NCBI RefSeq assembly: GCF_001675285.1
Contig: NZ_LSGQ01000030.1
Location: 186,001-250,000, forward strand
Direction: 5' to 3'
DNA from: Elizabethkingia miricola
Lineage (GTDB): Bacteria; Bacteroidota; Bacteroidia; Flavobacteriales; Weeksellaceae
DNA length: 64,000 nucleotides
The translations under genes were made by a program, and so were the position numbers. The notes under the pieces were generated by a model. That model did no database searches, was not told the origin of the DNA, and was given only the letters and a program-made list of their open reading frames with translations. Shown here piece by piece: positions 17,149 through 26,574 of the stretch (within the stretch, counting starts at the first letter, position 1; every line of letters starts with the position of its first letter).

Positions 17149-20091
17149 TTAGAATGAAACATTAAGACCTAAAGAAACAATTCTTGCAGGTGTATACCTT
17201 GGTGCAACTGTCCCGTTAAAGTTTCCACCACCTGGCTCCAATCCTTTTCTTGCAGATTTGTACCAAAGGTTTTCTCCAGACACATAAAGACGTAAATTAT
17301 CTACACCAATATCTTTAAGAGATTCTTTATTAAATGTATAACCGAAAGTAGCATTCCTCAACTGGATATAACTCGCACTTACCAACCATCTTGTACTAGC
17401 TTGTCCTGCAGAATTATAAGTAGCTGTATTCATAGCCGGAACATCTGTAATTTGTCCAGGTGTAGTCCATCTGTTTAAAATATCTGTACTAAGTGCCCCC
17501 CCTTGCGGATAAGCAGTCATTAAGCCAGCATAATTTGAATCATAAATCTTACCGCCTATCTGGTACGTGAATAATACGTTTAAATCCCAATTTTTATACT
17601 TAAAGCTTGATCCAAAACCACCATACCAATCCGGAATTGCGGAACCAGACCAATCATATTTAGCCTTATTATGGTTAGTTGTAACAGCTTGTCCATCAAC
17701 CATTCTCACATCGGAAGCTAAATTATTAGGATTTACAAATTGTGAATCAGCAAGAAATAGTGGAGCACCATCTTTAGGATCTACACCATACCATTGTCTC
17801 ATCCAGTAATCATAGATACTTCTGCCTTCAACAATTCTCTTACTTCCGTTAATAATTTCAGTTTGTCCCGGAGTTAATCTCTTCAGCGTATTTTTATAAG
17901 TTGATGCATTTATATTTACATTCCACTTGAAGTTCTGATTTTTAATGATATCTGCTGATAATTGGAATTCCCAACCGATATTCTGCATATCTCCAACATT
18001 TTTGGCATATCCATCACCTGGAACCCCCGCTGATACTGGCACAGGAACTTTAAAGAGCATATCTTTGGTATATCTCTTATACCAACCTGCACTACCAGTA
18101 ATTCTATTTTTCAGTAAACCAAACTCTAAAGAAACATCTGTCTGGTTGTTAGATTCCCATGTCAATTTAGGATCTGATAACTGATTGAATAAAATACCAC
18201 CTTCAGTTACGTTTGGATAACCAATACTATATAATGTCTGGTATGGATAGAATCCACCTAAAGCATCATTACCTACCTGACCATAAGAAGCCATTAATTT
18301 TAAGTAATTAACAACTGAACTTCCTTTCAGGAATGATTCATTTGAGATAACCCAGTTTCCTCCTACAGACCAGAAAGCATGCCATCTTACATCTTTTGCA
18401 AATCTGGAAGAAGCATCCCATCTAATGGATCCTTGTAAGTGATATCTGTCTTTGTATCCATAACTTAAATTACCAAACCAGCTCTCTTTTGTGTAAAGAT
18501 TATAATAACCATTAATGCTCTTTGGCGTAACGAAATTGACCATTTCACTATTATTGTCAACAGTTTGTCCAGTCTTATATGCATACAAATAGTCATATGA
18601 GTATCTGTAATTTTCATGTGCAAAGAATGCGTCTAACGCATGATTACCAAACTTTCTTGTATAAGATAATTTCTGGTTCCAGTTTAATGTCTGATAGAAA
18701 TTTGTATACCTTTCAGCACTTCCTAATCCAGCAGCATCTCCAATTAATTTATTGGTATATGTCTTACGGAATGTATTCTGATAACCATATGCAACGTTCG
18801 TAGTAAATTTCAAATATGGATCAATCGCAATTTCCGCATAAACAATAGAGTTTACATTATAATCTCTTGTAAAGTTTCTATTCCATAATGTTTCAGCAAT
18901 AACATTTCTACCTGCCGCCGCATCTGTACCTCTCCTGTCTCCCGGATCAAACATCTCCAAACCAGTTTCAGGATCAATTACACGTCTTCCAGTAACAGCA
19001 TCATGCATATACGGGCTATAAATAGGTCCCATATTACGAGTCCATCTGTAAGGGTTTACATAGGATGTTGGGCTACTTACACCATCTACCCCATTGTTTC
19101 TTGTAATTGCCGCTCCAGATAAGTTAGCACCAATCTTCAACCATGATTTTACCTGAGAATCAATAGACACACGAAGAGTAAATCTTTCAAAATCTGTAGT
19201 TTTCAAATATCCATCTTCTTTGGTATAACCTAAGGACGTACGGTATATTGTCTTATCATTACCACCACTAATACCAAGGTTATATTCATTTCTGATACCA
19301 GTACCAATTAATGGTTTTGCCCAGTCGAAATCATTATACTTAAGTTGCGCATTAGGATTTAACACGCCATTTACAACCAGTTGATTATCTGGTACATTAA
19401 ATACATTTGATTTAAGAAGGCTTATAAGATTATTAGTTGCATATGCATTTGCAACATCTACACCCTGAGCAATACGGCCATTTCTCAATGCTTCCCATGC
19501 TAAAGGATAATACTGTGCAGCATCTACTCTATCATATTCAGGAACAGCACGAGCAGAGATACCAGTCGTCGCAGAAAAATCAATTCTGTCTCTTCCTCTT
19601 TTACCTTTCTTGGTAGTCAATAGTACCACACCATTTGCAGCACTAGATCCATATAAAGATGTAGCAGCAGCATCTTTCAGTACATTTATTGACTCTATAT
19701 CAGAAGGGTTAAGTGCTGAAAGTGGACCATTATAAATAGCACCATCTAAAACATAAAGAGGAGTATTGCTATAGCTATACGAGCTAATACCTCTAATACG
19801 AACCGATAATCCCTCTCCAGGCTGTCCACTACTTGCAGAAACCTGAATACCAGGACCTGCTCCGTCTAGTGCCTGAGAAACATCACTAATTGGTCTTTCA
19901 GCTAATTTTTCTGATTTTATTTGTAAGTTAGATCCTACAACAGCATTTTTCTTCTGCTTTCCATAAGCAACAACGACAACTTCTTCAATTTCTTTTGTAG
20001 CAGTCGTATCTTTTTTGGCCTTTTGAGCCATAGCCCCCTGTCCTATAAAAAATAGCACACCGGCGCTCAACACGCGGAATTTTACATTCAT
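17149..20091 (-). CDS. SusC/RagA family TonB-linked outer-membrane transporter, locus C
   Basis: A 980-residue SusC with a 23-residue signal peptide, TonB box region EEVVVVAYG, and a plug showing VRIRGISSYSYS, PLYVLDGAIYNG and GSSAANGVVLLTTKKG. The barrel ends SLGLNVSF. The N-terminal 60 residues are very close to those of loci A and D. The 5' flank has CAAATATGTTAA 29 bp upstream of the start, a motif shared with loci D and E. No regulatory-like N-terminal domain and no signalling domain for an anti-sigma factor are present, so regulation is probably not by an ECF trans-envelope system. Confidence 0.95.
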   Translation of the reverse strand: MNVKFRVLSAGVLFFIGQGAMAQKAKKDTTATKEIEEVVVVAYGKQKKNAVVGSNLQIKSEKLAERPISDVSQALDGAGPGIQVSASSGQPGEGLSVRIRGISSYSYSNTPLYVLDGAIYNGPLSALNPSDIESINVLKDAAATSLYGSSAANGVVLLTTKKGKRGRDRIDFSATTGISARAVPEYDRVDAAQYYPLAWEALRNGRIAQGVDVANAYATNNLISLLKSNVFNVPDNQLVVNGVLNPNAQLKYNDFDWAKPLIGTGIRNEYNLGISGGNDKTIYRTSLGYTKEDGYLKTTDFERFTLRVSIDSQVKSWLKIGANLSGAAITRNNGVDGVSSPTSYVNPYRWTRNMGPIYSPYMHDAVTGRRVIDPETGLEMFDPGDRRGTDAAAGRNVIAETLWNRNFTRDYNVNSIVYAEIAIDPYLKFTTNVAYGYQNTFRKTYTNKLIGDAAGLGSAERYTNFYQTLNWNQKLSYTRKFGNHALDAFFAHENYRYSYDYLYAYKTGQTVDNNSEMVNFVTPKSINGYYNLYTKESWFGNLSYGYKDRYHLQGSIRWDASSRFAKDVRWHAFWSVGGNWVISNESFLKGSSVVNYLKLMASYGQVGNDALGGFYPYQTLYSIGYPNVTEGGILFNQLSDPKLTWESNNQTDVSLEFGLLKNRITGSAGWYKRYTKDMLFKVPVPVSAGVPGDGYAKNVGDMQNIGWEFQLSADIIKNQNFKWNVNINASTYKNTLKRLTPGQTEIINGSKRIVEGRSIYDYWMRQWYGVDPKDGAPLFLADSQFVNPNNLASDVRMVDGQAVTTNHNKAKYDWSGSAIPDWYGGFGSSFKYKNWDLNVLFTYQIGGKIYDSNYAGLMTAYPQGGALSTDILNRWTTPGQITDVPAMNTATYNSAGQASTRWLVSASYIQLRNATFGYTFNKESLKDIGVDNLRLYVSGENLWYKSARKGLEPGGGNFNGTVAPRYTPARIVSLGLNVSF

Positions 20092-20119
20092 ATTAACAAA
20101 TTTTAACTTTTGAGGATTG

Positions 20120-20131
20120 CAAATATGTTAA
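20120..20131 (-). promoter_or_regulatory. Shared motif upstream of susC, locus C
   Basis: On the minus strand TTAACATATTTG ends 28 nt before the susC ATG. CATATTTG is one mismatch from the -7 consensus. The same 12 bases occur at equal distance in loci D and E. Confidence 0.5.
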
Positions 20132-20273
20132 TATTAATTAATATGACCAAATTAAATTCCGAATAAAGTTAAAAAATAGATTATTTAACCGCTATTGCTT
20201 ATCCATAAAACAATTAATTAGATTAAATATCTACTATCTCATAATATAAGCTATTAGATTAAAGTTAAAAATT

Positions 20274-20301
20274 AGAAGCTCCATCAATTGATGGAGCTTC
20301 T
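20274..20301 (-). terminator. Hairpin terminator after the small exported protein gene
   Basis: A perfect 28-bp palindrome with arms AGAAGCTCCATCAA and TTGATGGAGCTTCT lies 24 bp after the stop of the gene ending at 20325. The following minus-strand sequence is T-rich (AATTTTTAAC). The U-tract is weaker than in other terminators of this window. Confidence 0.65.
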
Positions 20302-20324
20302 ATGCTATTTTATATAAACGGAAA

Positions 20325-20999
20325 TTACTGATTCACAAAATTAACCAGCTTAATCATATCTTCTTCTTTATTAACATTAATCTTCTGATTCTTAATAAAT
20401 TCAGCCACATCATTTTTCACTGGAGAAAATAAAGCAATTGCTTCTTTGGTTGTTTTAGGAAATTTATCTAATACTTTTTTATTTCCTATTAAATAAAGAT
20501 CTTTAGCCCTGGTAAAATAGTCGTTTGCATCTTTTCCATAGGCACTTGGACTTTTTTCTCCTTTTAAAAGTTCTATACTTTCTTTCTTATAAAGATTGAA
20601 TTTACTTCCCAAAGATAATGCAACTAGATAATTAAAATAAGATTTGTCATTATATAAATACTTAATAGCCTTATAAGTCTTGTTAATTTCTGGCATTTTT
20701 ATAACAATCCCTTCTTCTTTGTTTGCAAAATAATTTTTACCATCCTGCATAAACTCCATTTCATCTTCGTAAGCATTATATCTTAGATTTTGAACATTTT
20801 TACTATATCCGTCTATAGCTACTTTTCTAAACTCCTTACCATTAATATATGGATTACCATCCATAGTATATTCAATATTTGTAGGCCTGTTTGCTCTTGT
20901 AAAAAAGAAACCGTTTGAGTAAGAAACATTATCATTTCCCATTTGAGAAAATGCAAACAATGAAATAAACATTGTTATGATTGATAGTATATTTTTCAT
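20325..20999 (-). CDS. Small exported protein of unknown function, SusCD-associated family
   Basis: A 224-residue protein with a signal peptide (residues 1-18, ending FAFSQ). I do not recognise a named domain. It shares a pattern with the 25872-26528 protein: a G(N/S)P(Y/F) motif near residue 49, then RYN.Y.D..E near residue 74, a Lys/Tyr-rich beta-type middle, and a C-terminal helix aligned without gaps to the last residue. Similar proteins are widespread as hypotheticals in Flavobacteriia. It sits alone between loci C and D, has its own -7 box (21017-21024) and its own terminator, so it is a separate transcription unit. Likely periplasmic or secreted. Role is unknown. Confidence 0.85.
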   Translation of the reverse strand: MKNILSIITMFISLFAFSQMGNDNVSYSNGFFFTRANRPTNIEYTMDGNPYINGKEFRKVAIDGYSKNVQNLRYNAYEDEMEFMQDGKNYFANKEEGIVIKMPEINKTYKAIKYLYNDKSYFNYLVALSLGSKFNLYKKESIELLKGEKSPSAYGKDANDYFTRAKDLYLIGNKKVLDKFPKTTKEAIALFSPVKNDVAEFIKNQKINVNKEEDMIKLVNFVNQ

Positions 21000-21016
21000 T
21001 TGATCAGGTATTTGTA

Positions 21017-21024
21017 CAAAAATA
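21017..21024 (-). promoter_or_regulatory. -7 box for the 224-residue exported protein
   Basis: Minus-strand TATTTTTG fits TAnnTTTG 17 bp before the ATG at 20999, directly after the terminator of locus D. No clear -33 box is seen, since the terminator stem occupies that position. Confidence 0.5.
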
Positions 21025-21031
21025 AATAAAA

Positions 21032-21050
21032 AACCACTTTAAAAGTGGTT
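21032..21050 (-). terminator. Terminator of SusCD operon D
   Basis: An 8-bp stem AACCACTT/AAGTGGTT with a 3-nt loop, flanked by A and T runs, lies 12 bp after the susD stop at 21062. Rho-independent type on the minus strand. Confidence 0.8.
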
Positions 21051-21061
21051 TTTTATTTGAA

Positions 21062-22522
21062 TTATTTAGAATTATCATATCCAGGATTAGGCAAAATTGG
21101 TGAATTTGCCAAATCTGTTTCTTTTCTTGGAATAGGGAACGCATTAAGATTTGGATCCGTTTTCGCAGTACCAGCTCTAGGTACAGGATCTCCCCAACGT
21201 CTCAAATCCCATTGCCTAAGCCCCTCGCCTATAAGCTCTTTCATTCTTTCAGTTTTCAGCATTGTAATATTCACAGATGTAATAGCATCCATTTGTTGTT
21301 GAACAGTTTGCGTTATATTACCACTTCCATCTTTAATATCCGCCAATCTCTCTCTTAAGATATTCTTATAATAAGTAAGAGCCTTCGCTGCACTTCCTCC
21401 ATTTAACTCAGCTTCAACACCATTAAGAAGTATTTCTTCATAACGTAACATTTTAACATTATCAGCTCCCCCTGTTTGAGTATATTTACCTATTCCATTA
21501 TTTGTCGTTAAATAAGAAAGATATTTAAATCCTGTAGAAGCAAGAGGTGTTATTAAACTTCTTCTTACATCATTTGCTGCATATGAATTATAAGCTGCAT
21601 CAGACACAACAACAGTTGCATAACCTGCTGAATTATATCTTTGTCTTAATGAACCTGTTCCTAATGAAGCTGTAGTTCCTACAGCCAATTCAAAAATAGA
21701 ATTAGTAGAAGCTCCATTCAATGCATATCTATATGAAACCTGTAATAAATCTCTGCTAGCTACTGAATATCCTCCTGTTGCAACAATATCATTAGTATAA
21801 GTTCTTACTTTCGCATAATCACCTTTATAAAGATAGAACCTTGACATTAATCCTTTTAAGGAATTTATTGTCAATTCTGTCTTAACACTACTTACCGCAC
21901 CATTAGCCGTCATTAACTGTAATCCTTTTTGGAAATCAGCATCAATTTGAGTTTCTGTGTCAGCAATTGTAGCACGAGGCTGCAATGCTGTTGGATCATA
22001 CTTAAGAGGTAAAACAATACCTAATCCCGTACCTCCTGGTATATATTTTTGACCATACAATCTAAATGCATCAAAGAATGCCATGGCTCTTAGTGCATAA
22101 GCTTGTCCTTGAGCATATAGTGCCTTTTGCCTATCTGCAGCAGGTAAAGTATTGACATCAACACCAATAACTCGGTTGACTTTAGCTACCGTCTCGTAAA
22201 TCCTGTTATAGGTATCATTTGCATACCCATCATTAGAAGTCTGCGAATAATTAACAATATTAGTATAATAACCACCAGCTAGATTCCCAAACATCTCATC
22301 TGAACGAGCTTCACCAAAAACAATGAAATCCGCTCCATAATAGCTAGTATTCCTCATACTAGCATAAGCTCCAAGAATGAAAGAGTTCATTTCGTTAATA
22401 CTTGCAAGAGGAGCATCTGGTAAACTCTGATAGAATTGTGTATCGACAAAATCATTTGAACAAGAGCCTGCACTTAATAGCATGATAAAAGCTGCGGCTC
22501 CGATTTTTATATTATTTTTCAT
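21062..22522 (-). CDS. SusD/RagB family nutrient-binding lipoprotein, locus D
   Basis: A 486-residue lipoprotein with Cys21 (AGSC) followed by SNDF. Typical SusD motifs are FILGAYASMRN near residue 48, FGEARSDEMFGN near 70, GQAYALRAMAFFDAFRLYG near 140, MSRFYLYKGDYAKVRTY near 230, and ERMKELIGEGLRQWDLRRWGDP near the C-terminus. The FILGAYASMR...RSDEMF segment is the part that matches the decayed susD fragment at 25619-25777. Partner is the susC 12 bp upstream. Confidence 0.95.
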   Translation of the reverse strand: MKNNIKIGAAAFIMLLSAGSCSNDFVDTQFYQSLPDAPLASINEMNSFILGAYASMRNTSYYGADFIVFGEARSDEMFGNLAGGYYTNIVNYSQTSNDGYANDTYNRIYETVAKVNRVIGVDVNTLPAADRQKALYAQGQAYALRAMAFFDAFRLYGQKYIPGGTGLGIVLPLKYDPTALQPRATIADTETQIDADFQKGLQLMTANGAVSSVKTELTINSLKGLMSRFYLYKGDYAKVRTYTNDIVATGGYSVASRDLLQVSYRYALNGASTNSIFELAVGTTASLGTGSLRQRYNSAGYATVVVSDAAYNSYAANDVRRSLITPLASTGFKYLSYLTTNNGIGKYTQTGGADNVKMLRYEEILLNGVEAELNGGSAAKALTYYKNILRERLADIKDGSGNITQTVQQQMDAITSVNITMLKTERMKELIGEGLRQWDLRRWGDPVPRAGTAKTDPNLNAFPIPRKETDLANSPILPNPGYDNSK

Positions 22523-22534
22523 TTTTTCTAAATT

Positions 22535-25369
22535 TTAAAAGCTAATGTTAACACCCATCAAATAAGATTTAAGTACCGGAAGTGATAGATTTGAATATCC
22601 TGCTACATTTGTTTCCGGATCAACTTTCAGATTTTTATCAAACTTGTATGTCCAAGCATTATTAGCCATCACATATATCTGCACTGAAGACAGTCCTGTT
22701 CCTTGTAAAAAGTTACCATCAAATGTGTAAGCCAATCTCGCATTACTTAATCTTATGAAATCTCCTTTATAAAGAAATCTTGTTGATGCATTATTAGAGA
22801 GCTTATTCCCTCCATAAATTGGTTTTGGATTCGATACATTTGTATTTGTAGGCGTCCAATAATCTCCCATAACATCACCATAACCAGGGTAATTAAGATT
22901 ATATTGCCCGTCACTGTAGGTATAAATAGCCCAATCATCATATATTTTGCCCCCAAATCCATACGTAAACTGTGCATCTAAAGTAAATCCTTTATAGGAC
23001 AGGGAAGTATTTGCACCACCATAGACATTACTTAGGAAAGAGCCTTGTACTGCCTGCTGGGCTTGGTTATAATTATTAGTTGTAGCCCCATCTTTCCCGT
23101 TTATGTACCACAATGGATCACCATTAGCAGGATCTACACCAGCCCATTTTCTTAAATAATATGTTCTTGCCCCTTCTCCAACACGCAATGTAGTTGTATT
23201 TCCGTTAACAGTTCCTCCATAAAGATCTGTGATTTCATTCTTAAGCGTAGATAAATTGAAACCTAAAGTCCAGTTCAACTGATCTCTATTACCTCTAAGA
23301 ATATCAGCATTTAAGGTAAATTCAAAACCTTTATTTACTAAACTTCCAATATTAGAAACCATTACACCATAACTTGATCCATCTGTACTACCCTGAGATG
23401 ATGATAATGGCATATTATAAATAAGATCTTTTGTTTTCTTATTATAATATTCCGCAGTAAAACGAATTCTATCTTTAAGGAAGCCTAAATCTAATCCAAC
23501 ATTAAAAGGATTAACTGTTTCCCATGACAAATCCGGACGATTAATATATCTGTAATAAGCAGCAGCCATATCATTATAGTTCAAGGTATAGAATATTTGC
23601 CCATAAGGATTAGCTGTTACTTGATTCCCCAGTTTACCATAAGAAGCCCTAAGTTTCATCATAGAAATAGCACTAATATTTTTCAAATAGTTTATCCTTG
23701 CTAAATCAACACCGACACCCACTGACCAGAAGTTACCGGCTTTCTTACCCGGCATAAACTGCGAAAGAACATCTCGTCTGTATGAAGCATCTATGATGAA
23801 CAACTTATCATAATCATAATGACCCATTACTGCATAACCATATCGGGAAGTAATATATTTATCCCCGTATTGCTTGCCAAAAGGCACAACAAAATTAGTC
23901 AAAGATTCTAAAGCTGCACTACCAACAGTTATCGCTGTAGACTGCATGTACCTTCTATCTGTTTTATAAGCTTCTTGAATTGCAGTAGCAGTAAAATTAT
24001 GCATTCCAGTTCTAAACTTATAATCTAAAATATTTTGAACGTTAAAGTTAAAATATCTGTTTGCGCCTTCTCTCTTAAAACCTCCATAATTAAGCCCATC
24101 CCCATGGATTGGATTATAATATTGATTTTCCTCAAGATTAATAAACTCTGGTGAGAAAACAAATCTATATGTTAAGTCTTTTAAAATTTTATATTCAAGC
24201 CCAATATTTGCAAAAACCCTAGCAGTTTGTACCTGTTGATAGTTATGCTCTAAAATATATCCTGAGTTAAACAGACCATTACTCAATTGGCTATTGGAGT
24301 TATACCACCAACTACCATCTGGATTTCTTGCTGGATCTGTTGGTCTATTAAACCATTGTGCTAAAATCGGATTAGCAAATCCCCCACCATCTGGCAACGC
24401 TCTCATATTACCATATGAAAATTGAAAATCTGTACTAATTTTCAATTTATCAGTAGCCTGATATGTTAGTTTTGTTGTTTGGGATAATCTCTTATAGAAA
24501 GAGTTCTTAATAATACTATTTTGCTCGAACATATTAGCAGAAGCATAATAAGTAAACTTATCATTTCCTCCTGTAATACTAAAATCGGCATTGCTTTGGT
24601 ACCCATCACGTCTTGCAACTGACATCCAATCTGTATTATATGGAGATTTAAAAACATTTGCAAATGTTGTATTTACTTTTCCTGCAGCAATATCATCAAT
24701 GGAATAACTGGTTCCTAAGTAGTTATTTACAGCATCTCTTAAGTAAACTTTATATTCATCACTAGTAAATCCTCTTCTGGAATCAACAGCTTGCTGGTTA
24801 ACACCACTGTTAAAAGATAAATTGAATCTAGCTTTGCCTTTCTTACCATTCTTAGTTGTTATAACAATAACTCCCGCTCCGGCATCAGCACCATAAACAG
24901 CAGTGGACACGGCATCTTTTAAAACGGTTACACTTTCAATATCATCAGGATTCATTTGAGCCAAGATATTACCCGTAGTTGCCTGAGTTGTCAAATCACC
25001 ATTGGCTACCCTTACTCCATCTACAATGTAAATAGGAGAAGTCACTCCGTTAATAGAAGAGATCCCTCTTACTCTTACACTGGCAAATCCTCCAGGTTGT
25101 CCTGATGCGTTTCCTGTTTGAACTCCACTAACTCTACCCTGAAGCATTTTATCCACTGAAGCAACGGGTACATCTTCAATTGCCTTAGAAGTCATAGTAC
25201 TGGCAGCTCCGGTCATTTCTTGAACAGTCTTCTTCTGTCCAAAACCAACAACAACAACTTCTTCAATCTCTTTTGTTGAAGTTGTGTCTTTTTTCACCTT
25301 TTGTGCCATAGCGCTGTGCCCAATAAAGAACAGAACACCTGCACTAAGCACGCGTAATTTTACATTCAT
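22535..25369 (-). CDS. SusC/RagA family TonB-linked outer-membrane transporter, locus D
   Basis: The start is placed at the ATG at 25369, giving 944 residues beginning MNVKLRVLSAGVLFFIG, like the other SusC proteins; the open frame continues 20 codons upstream but that part covers the promoter motif. TonB box region EEVVVVGFG; plug with VRVRGISSINGV, PIYIVDGVRVANGD and GADAGAGVIVITTKNG, where Asp-Ala-Gly replaces the usual Arg-Gly-Ala-Asn. The barrel ends LMGVNISF. No regulatory-like N-terminal domain. The shared motif lies 30 bp upstream. Confidence 0.95.
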   Translation of the reverse strand: MNVKLRVLSAGVLFFIGHSAMAQKVKKDTTSTKEIEEVVVVGFGQKKTVQEMTGAASTMTSKAIEDVPVASVDKMLQGRVSGVQTGNASGQPGGFASVRVRGISSINGVTSPIYIVDGVRVANGDLTTQATTGNILAQMNPDDIESVTVLKDAVSTAVYGADAGAGVIVITTKNGKKGKARFNLSFNSGVNQQAVDSRRGFTSDEYKVYLRDAVNNYLGTSYSIDDIAAGKVNTTFANVFKSPYNTDWMSVARRDGYQSNADFSITGGNDKFTYYASANMFEQNSIIKNSFYKRLSQTTKLTYQATDKLKISTDFQFSYGNMRALPDGGGFANPILAQWFNRPTDPARNPDGSWWYNSNSQLSNGLFNSGYILEHNYQQVQTARVFANIGLEYKILKDLTYRFVFSPEFINLEENQYYNPIHGDGLNYGGFKREGANRYFNFNVQNILDYKFRTGMHNFTATAIQEAYKTDRRYMQSTAITVGSAALESLTNFVVPFGKQYGDKYITSRYGYAVMGHYDYDKLFIIDASYRRDVLSQFMPGKKAGNFWSVGVGVDLARINYLKNISAISMMKLRASYGKLGNQVTANPYGQIFYTLNYNDMAAAYYRYINRPDLSWETVNPFNVGLDLGFLKDRIRFTAEYYNKKTKDLIYNMPLSSSQGSTDGSSYGVMVSNIGSLVNKGFEFTLNADILRGNRDQLNWTLGFNLSTLKNEITDLYGGTVNGNTTTLRVGEGARTYYLRKWAGVDPANGDPLWYINGKDGATTNNYNQAQQAVQGSFLSNVYGGANTSLSYKGFTLDAQFTYGFGGKIYDDWAIYTYSDGQYNLNYPGYGDVMGDYWTPTNTNVSNPKPIYGGNKLSNNASTRFLYKGDFIRLSNARLAYTFDGNFLQGTGLSSVQIYVMANNAWTYKFDKNLKVDPETNVAGYSNLSLPVLKSYLMGVNISF

Positions 25370-25398
25370 ATTAACAAATTTTAATATTTCAACTATTA

Positions 25399-25410
25399 CA
25401 AATATGTTAA
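25399..25410 (-). promoter_or_regulatory. Shared motif upstream of susC, locus D
   Basis: Minus-strand TTAACATATTTG, identical to the copies in loci C and E, ends 29 nt before the ATG at 25369. Confidence 0.5.
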
Positions 25411-25871
25411 TAATTTTTAACACTTCCAAAAAAAATAATAATCTATAAGCATTTATAATAATCTAAAACTACAAAAACCATTATTATCAGGAGGATTGTT
25501 TAAATTATATTTTTTTTATAATTTAAATAATAAATAAAATACAATCAAAACAATTAAAAAATAATCTCAAGAAAGTGAATTAAATTATTCATTCTTCATA
25601 TTCAAACATATCATAAACCTAATAGTTATACACTGTTTGGTAATATCCAAATGCACTATTGGAGAACATTTCATCAGATCTAACTTCCACAAACAACTGA
25701 AAGTCTTTCCCGTAATAATACTCCTGTCTCATATCAATATAAGCACCACTAACAAGGATATTAAGTAATTTATATTTTTTTAAAAAACAAAAAAAATCAA
25801 CACAATCCAGTGCCTTATCACTATATTTTTATTACTTTTAATCAAAACAACTTTTCAATTTTTATATTCAA
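25411..25871. other. Intergenic region between locus D and the 218-residue gene
   Basis: This 460-bp AT-rich gap contains the susD fragment at 25619-25777 and otherwise long A/T runs. Two plus-strand boxes ending in A rather than G (TATTTTTA and TACTTTTA, about 25824-25840) may serve the gene that starts at 25872. No other coding signal was seen. Confidence 0.5.
25619..25777 (-). pseudogene. Decayed susD fragment
   Basis: On the minus strand an open frame of about 52 codons ending in TAG reads like an internal SusD segment: SGAYIDMR, then YYGKDF, then VRSDEMFSNSA and GYYQ. Over 43 residues it has 25 identities, without gaps, to residues around 50-92 of the locus D SusD. There is no start codon with a lipoprotein signal and no continuation on either side in any frame that I could find. 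It is the residue of a further susD gene, oriented like the other five. Confidence 0.75.
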
Positions 25872-26528
25872 ATGAAAAAAATAATAATCACAGCAATATT
25901 TATAAACTGCTATGGAACAATCTTATACGCACAATCAAGTCAGTTAGGTTTTTTGAGTGCACTACAGGGCTCTTCAGATGCAACCGGAACAATCAACAGA
26001 AATAAAATGATTGATGCAAAAGGAGAGAAAGAAAGTTCAATATCCGGAAGTCCATTTTTAGATGATAAATTTACTACATCTTCAACTCCAAATTTTCCCG
26101 ACAAATTCACTGCCAGATATAATATATATAGTGATATAATAGAAGTTAATATTCAGAATAAAATTTATACCATCCCTAAAAACGATCAATTTAAAGAATT
26201 AACAATCGGTAATACAAAACTAAAATTGATTAAAGACAAATATTATATTGAACTATACAAACAAAACAATTTTAGTCTTTTAAAAGTGGAAAATATAAAA
26301 TTTACAAAAGCAAAATCTGCGAATAATACATTTGATTTTGATTCACCAGCAAAGTATACATTACAAAAACCTATATATTTTATTTATAAAGAGAACGAAG
26401 AAATAACAGAAATTAATAAAAAAGCCTTCAAAGACAATTTGGATATAAATAAATTTATTGAAAATGCACATATAAATTTAAATTCTGAAACTGATCTAAA
26501 AAAACTTATACAACATATAGCACAATAA
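25872..26528 (+). CDS. Small exported protein of unknown function, SusCD-associated family
   Basis: A 218-residue protein with a signal peptide (residues 1-20, ending ILYAQ). It is the only plus-strand gene among loci C to E. It shares with the 20325-20999 protein the order signal peptide, GSPF motif (near residue 58), ARYN.YSD.IE (near 84), a beta-type and Lys-rich middle, and a C-terminal helix ending three residues from HI-A-Q. The middle region is diverged. Codon use is more AT-rich than in the SusCD genes. It shares a bidirectional terminator with locus E. Function unknown; probably periplasmic or surface. Confidence 0.82.
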   Translation: MKKIIITAIFINCYGTILYAQSSQLGFLSALQGSSDATGTINRNKMIDAKGEKESSISGSPFLDDKFTTSSTPNFPDKFTARYNIYSDIIEVNIQNKIYTIPKNDQFKELTIGNTKLKLIKDKYYIELYKQNNFSLLKVENIKFTKAKSANNTFDFDSPAKYTLQKPIYFIYKENEEITEINKKAFKDNLDINKFIENAHINLNSETDLKKLIQHIAQ

Positions 26529-26530
26529 AA

Positions 26531-26555
26531 AAAAGGAGCTCTTGGAGCTCCTTTT
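26531..26555. terminator. Bidirectional terminator between the 218-residue gene and locus E
   Basis: An 11-bp stem AAAAGGAGCTC/GAGCTCCTTTT with loop TTG is bordered by A and T runs. It lies 2 bp after the plus-strand stop at 26528 and 19 bp after the susD stop at 26575 on the minus strand. Confidence 0.85.
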
Positions 26556-26574
26556 TTTTATTACCGCTTATATA

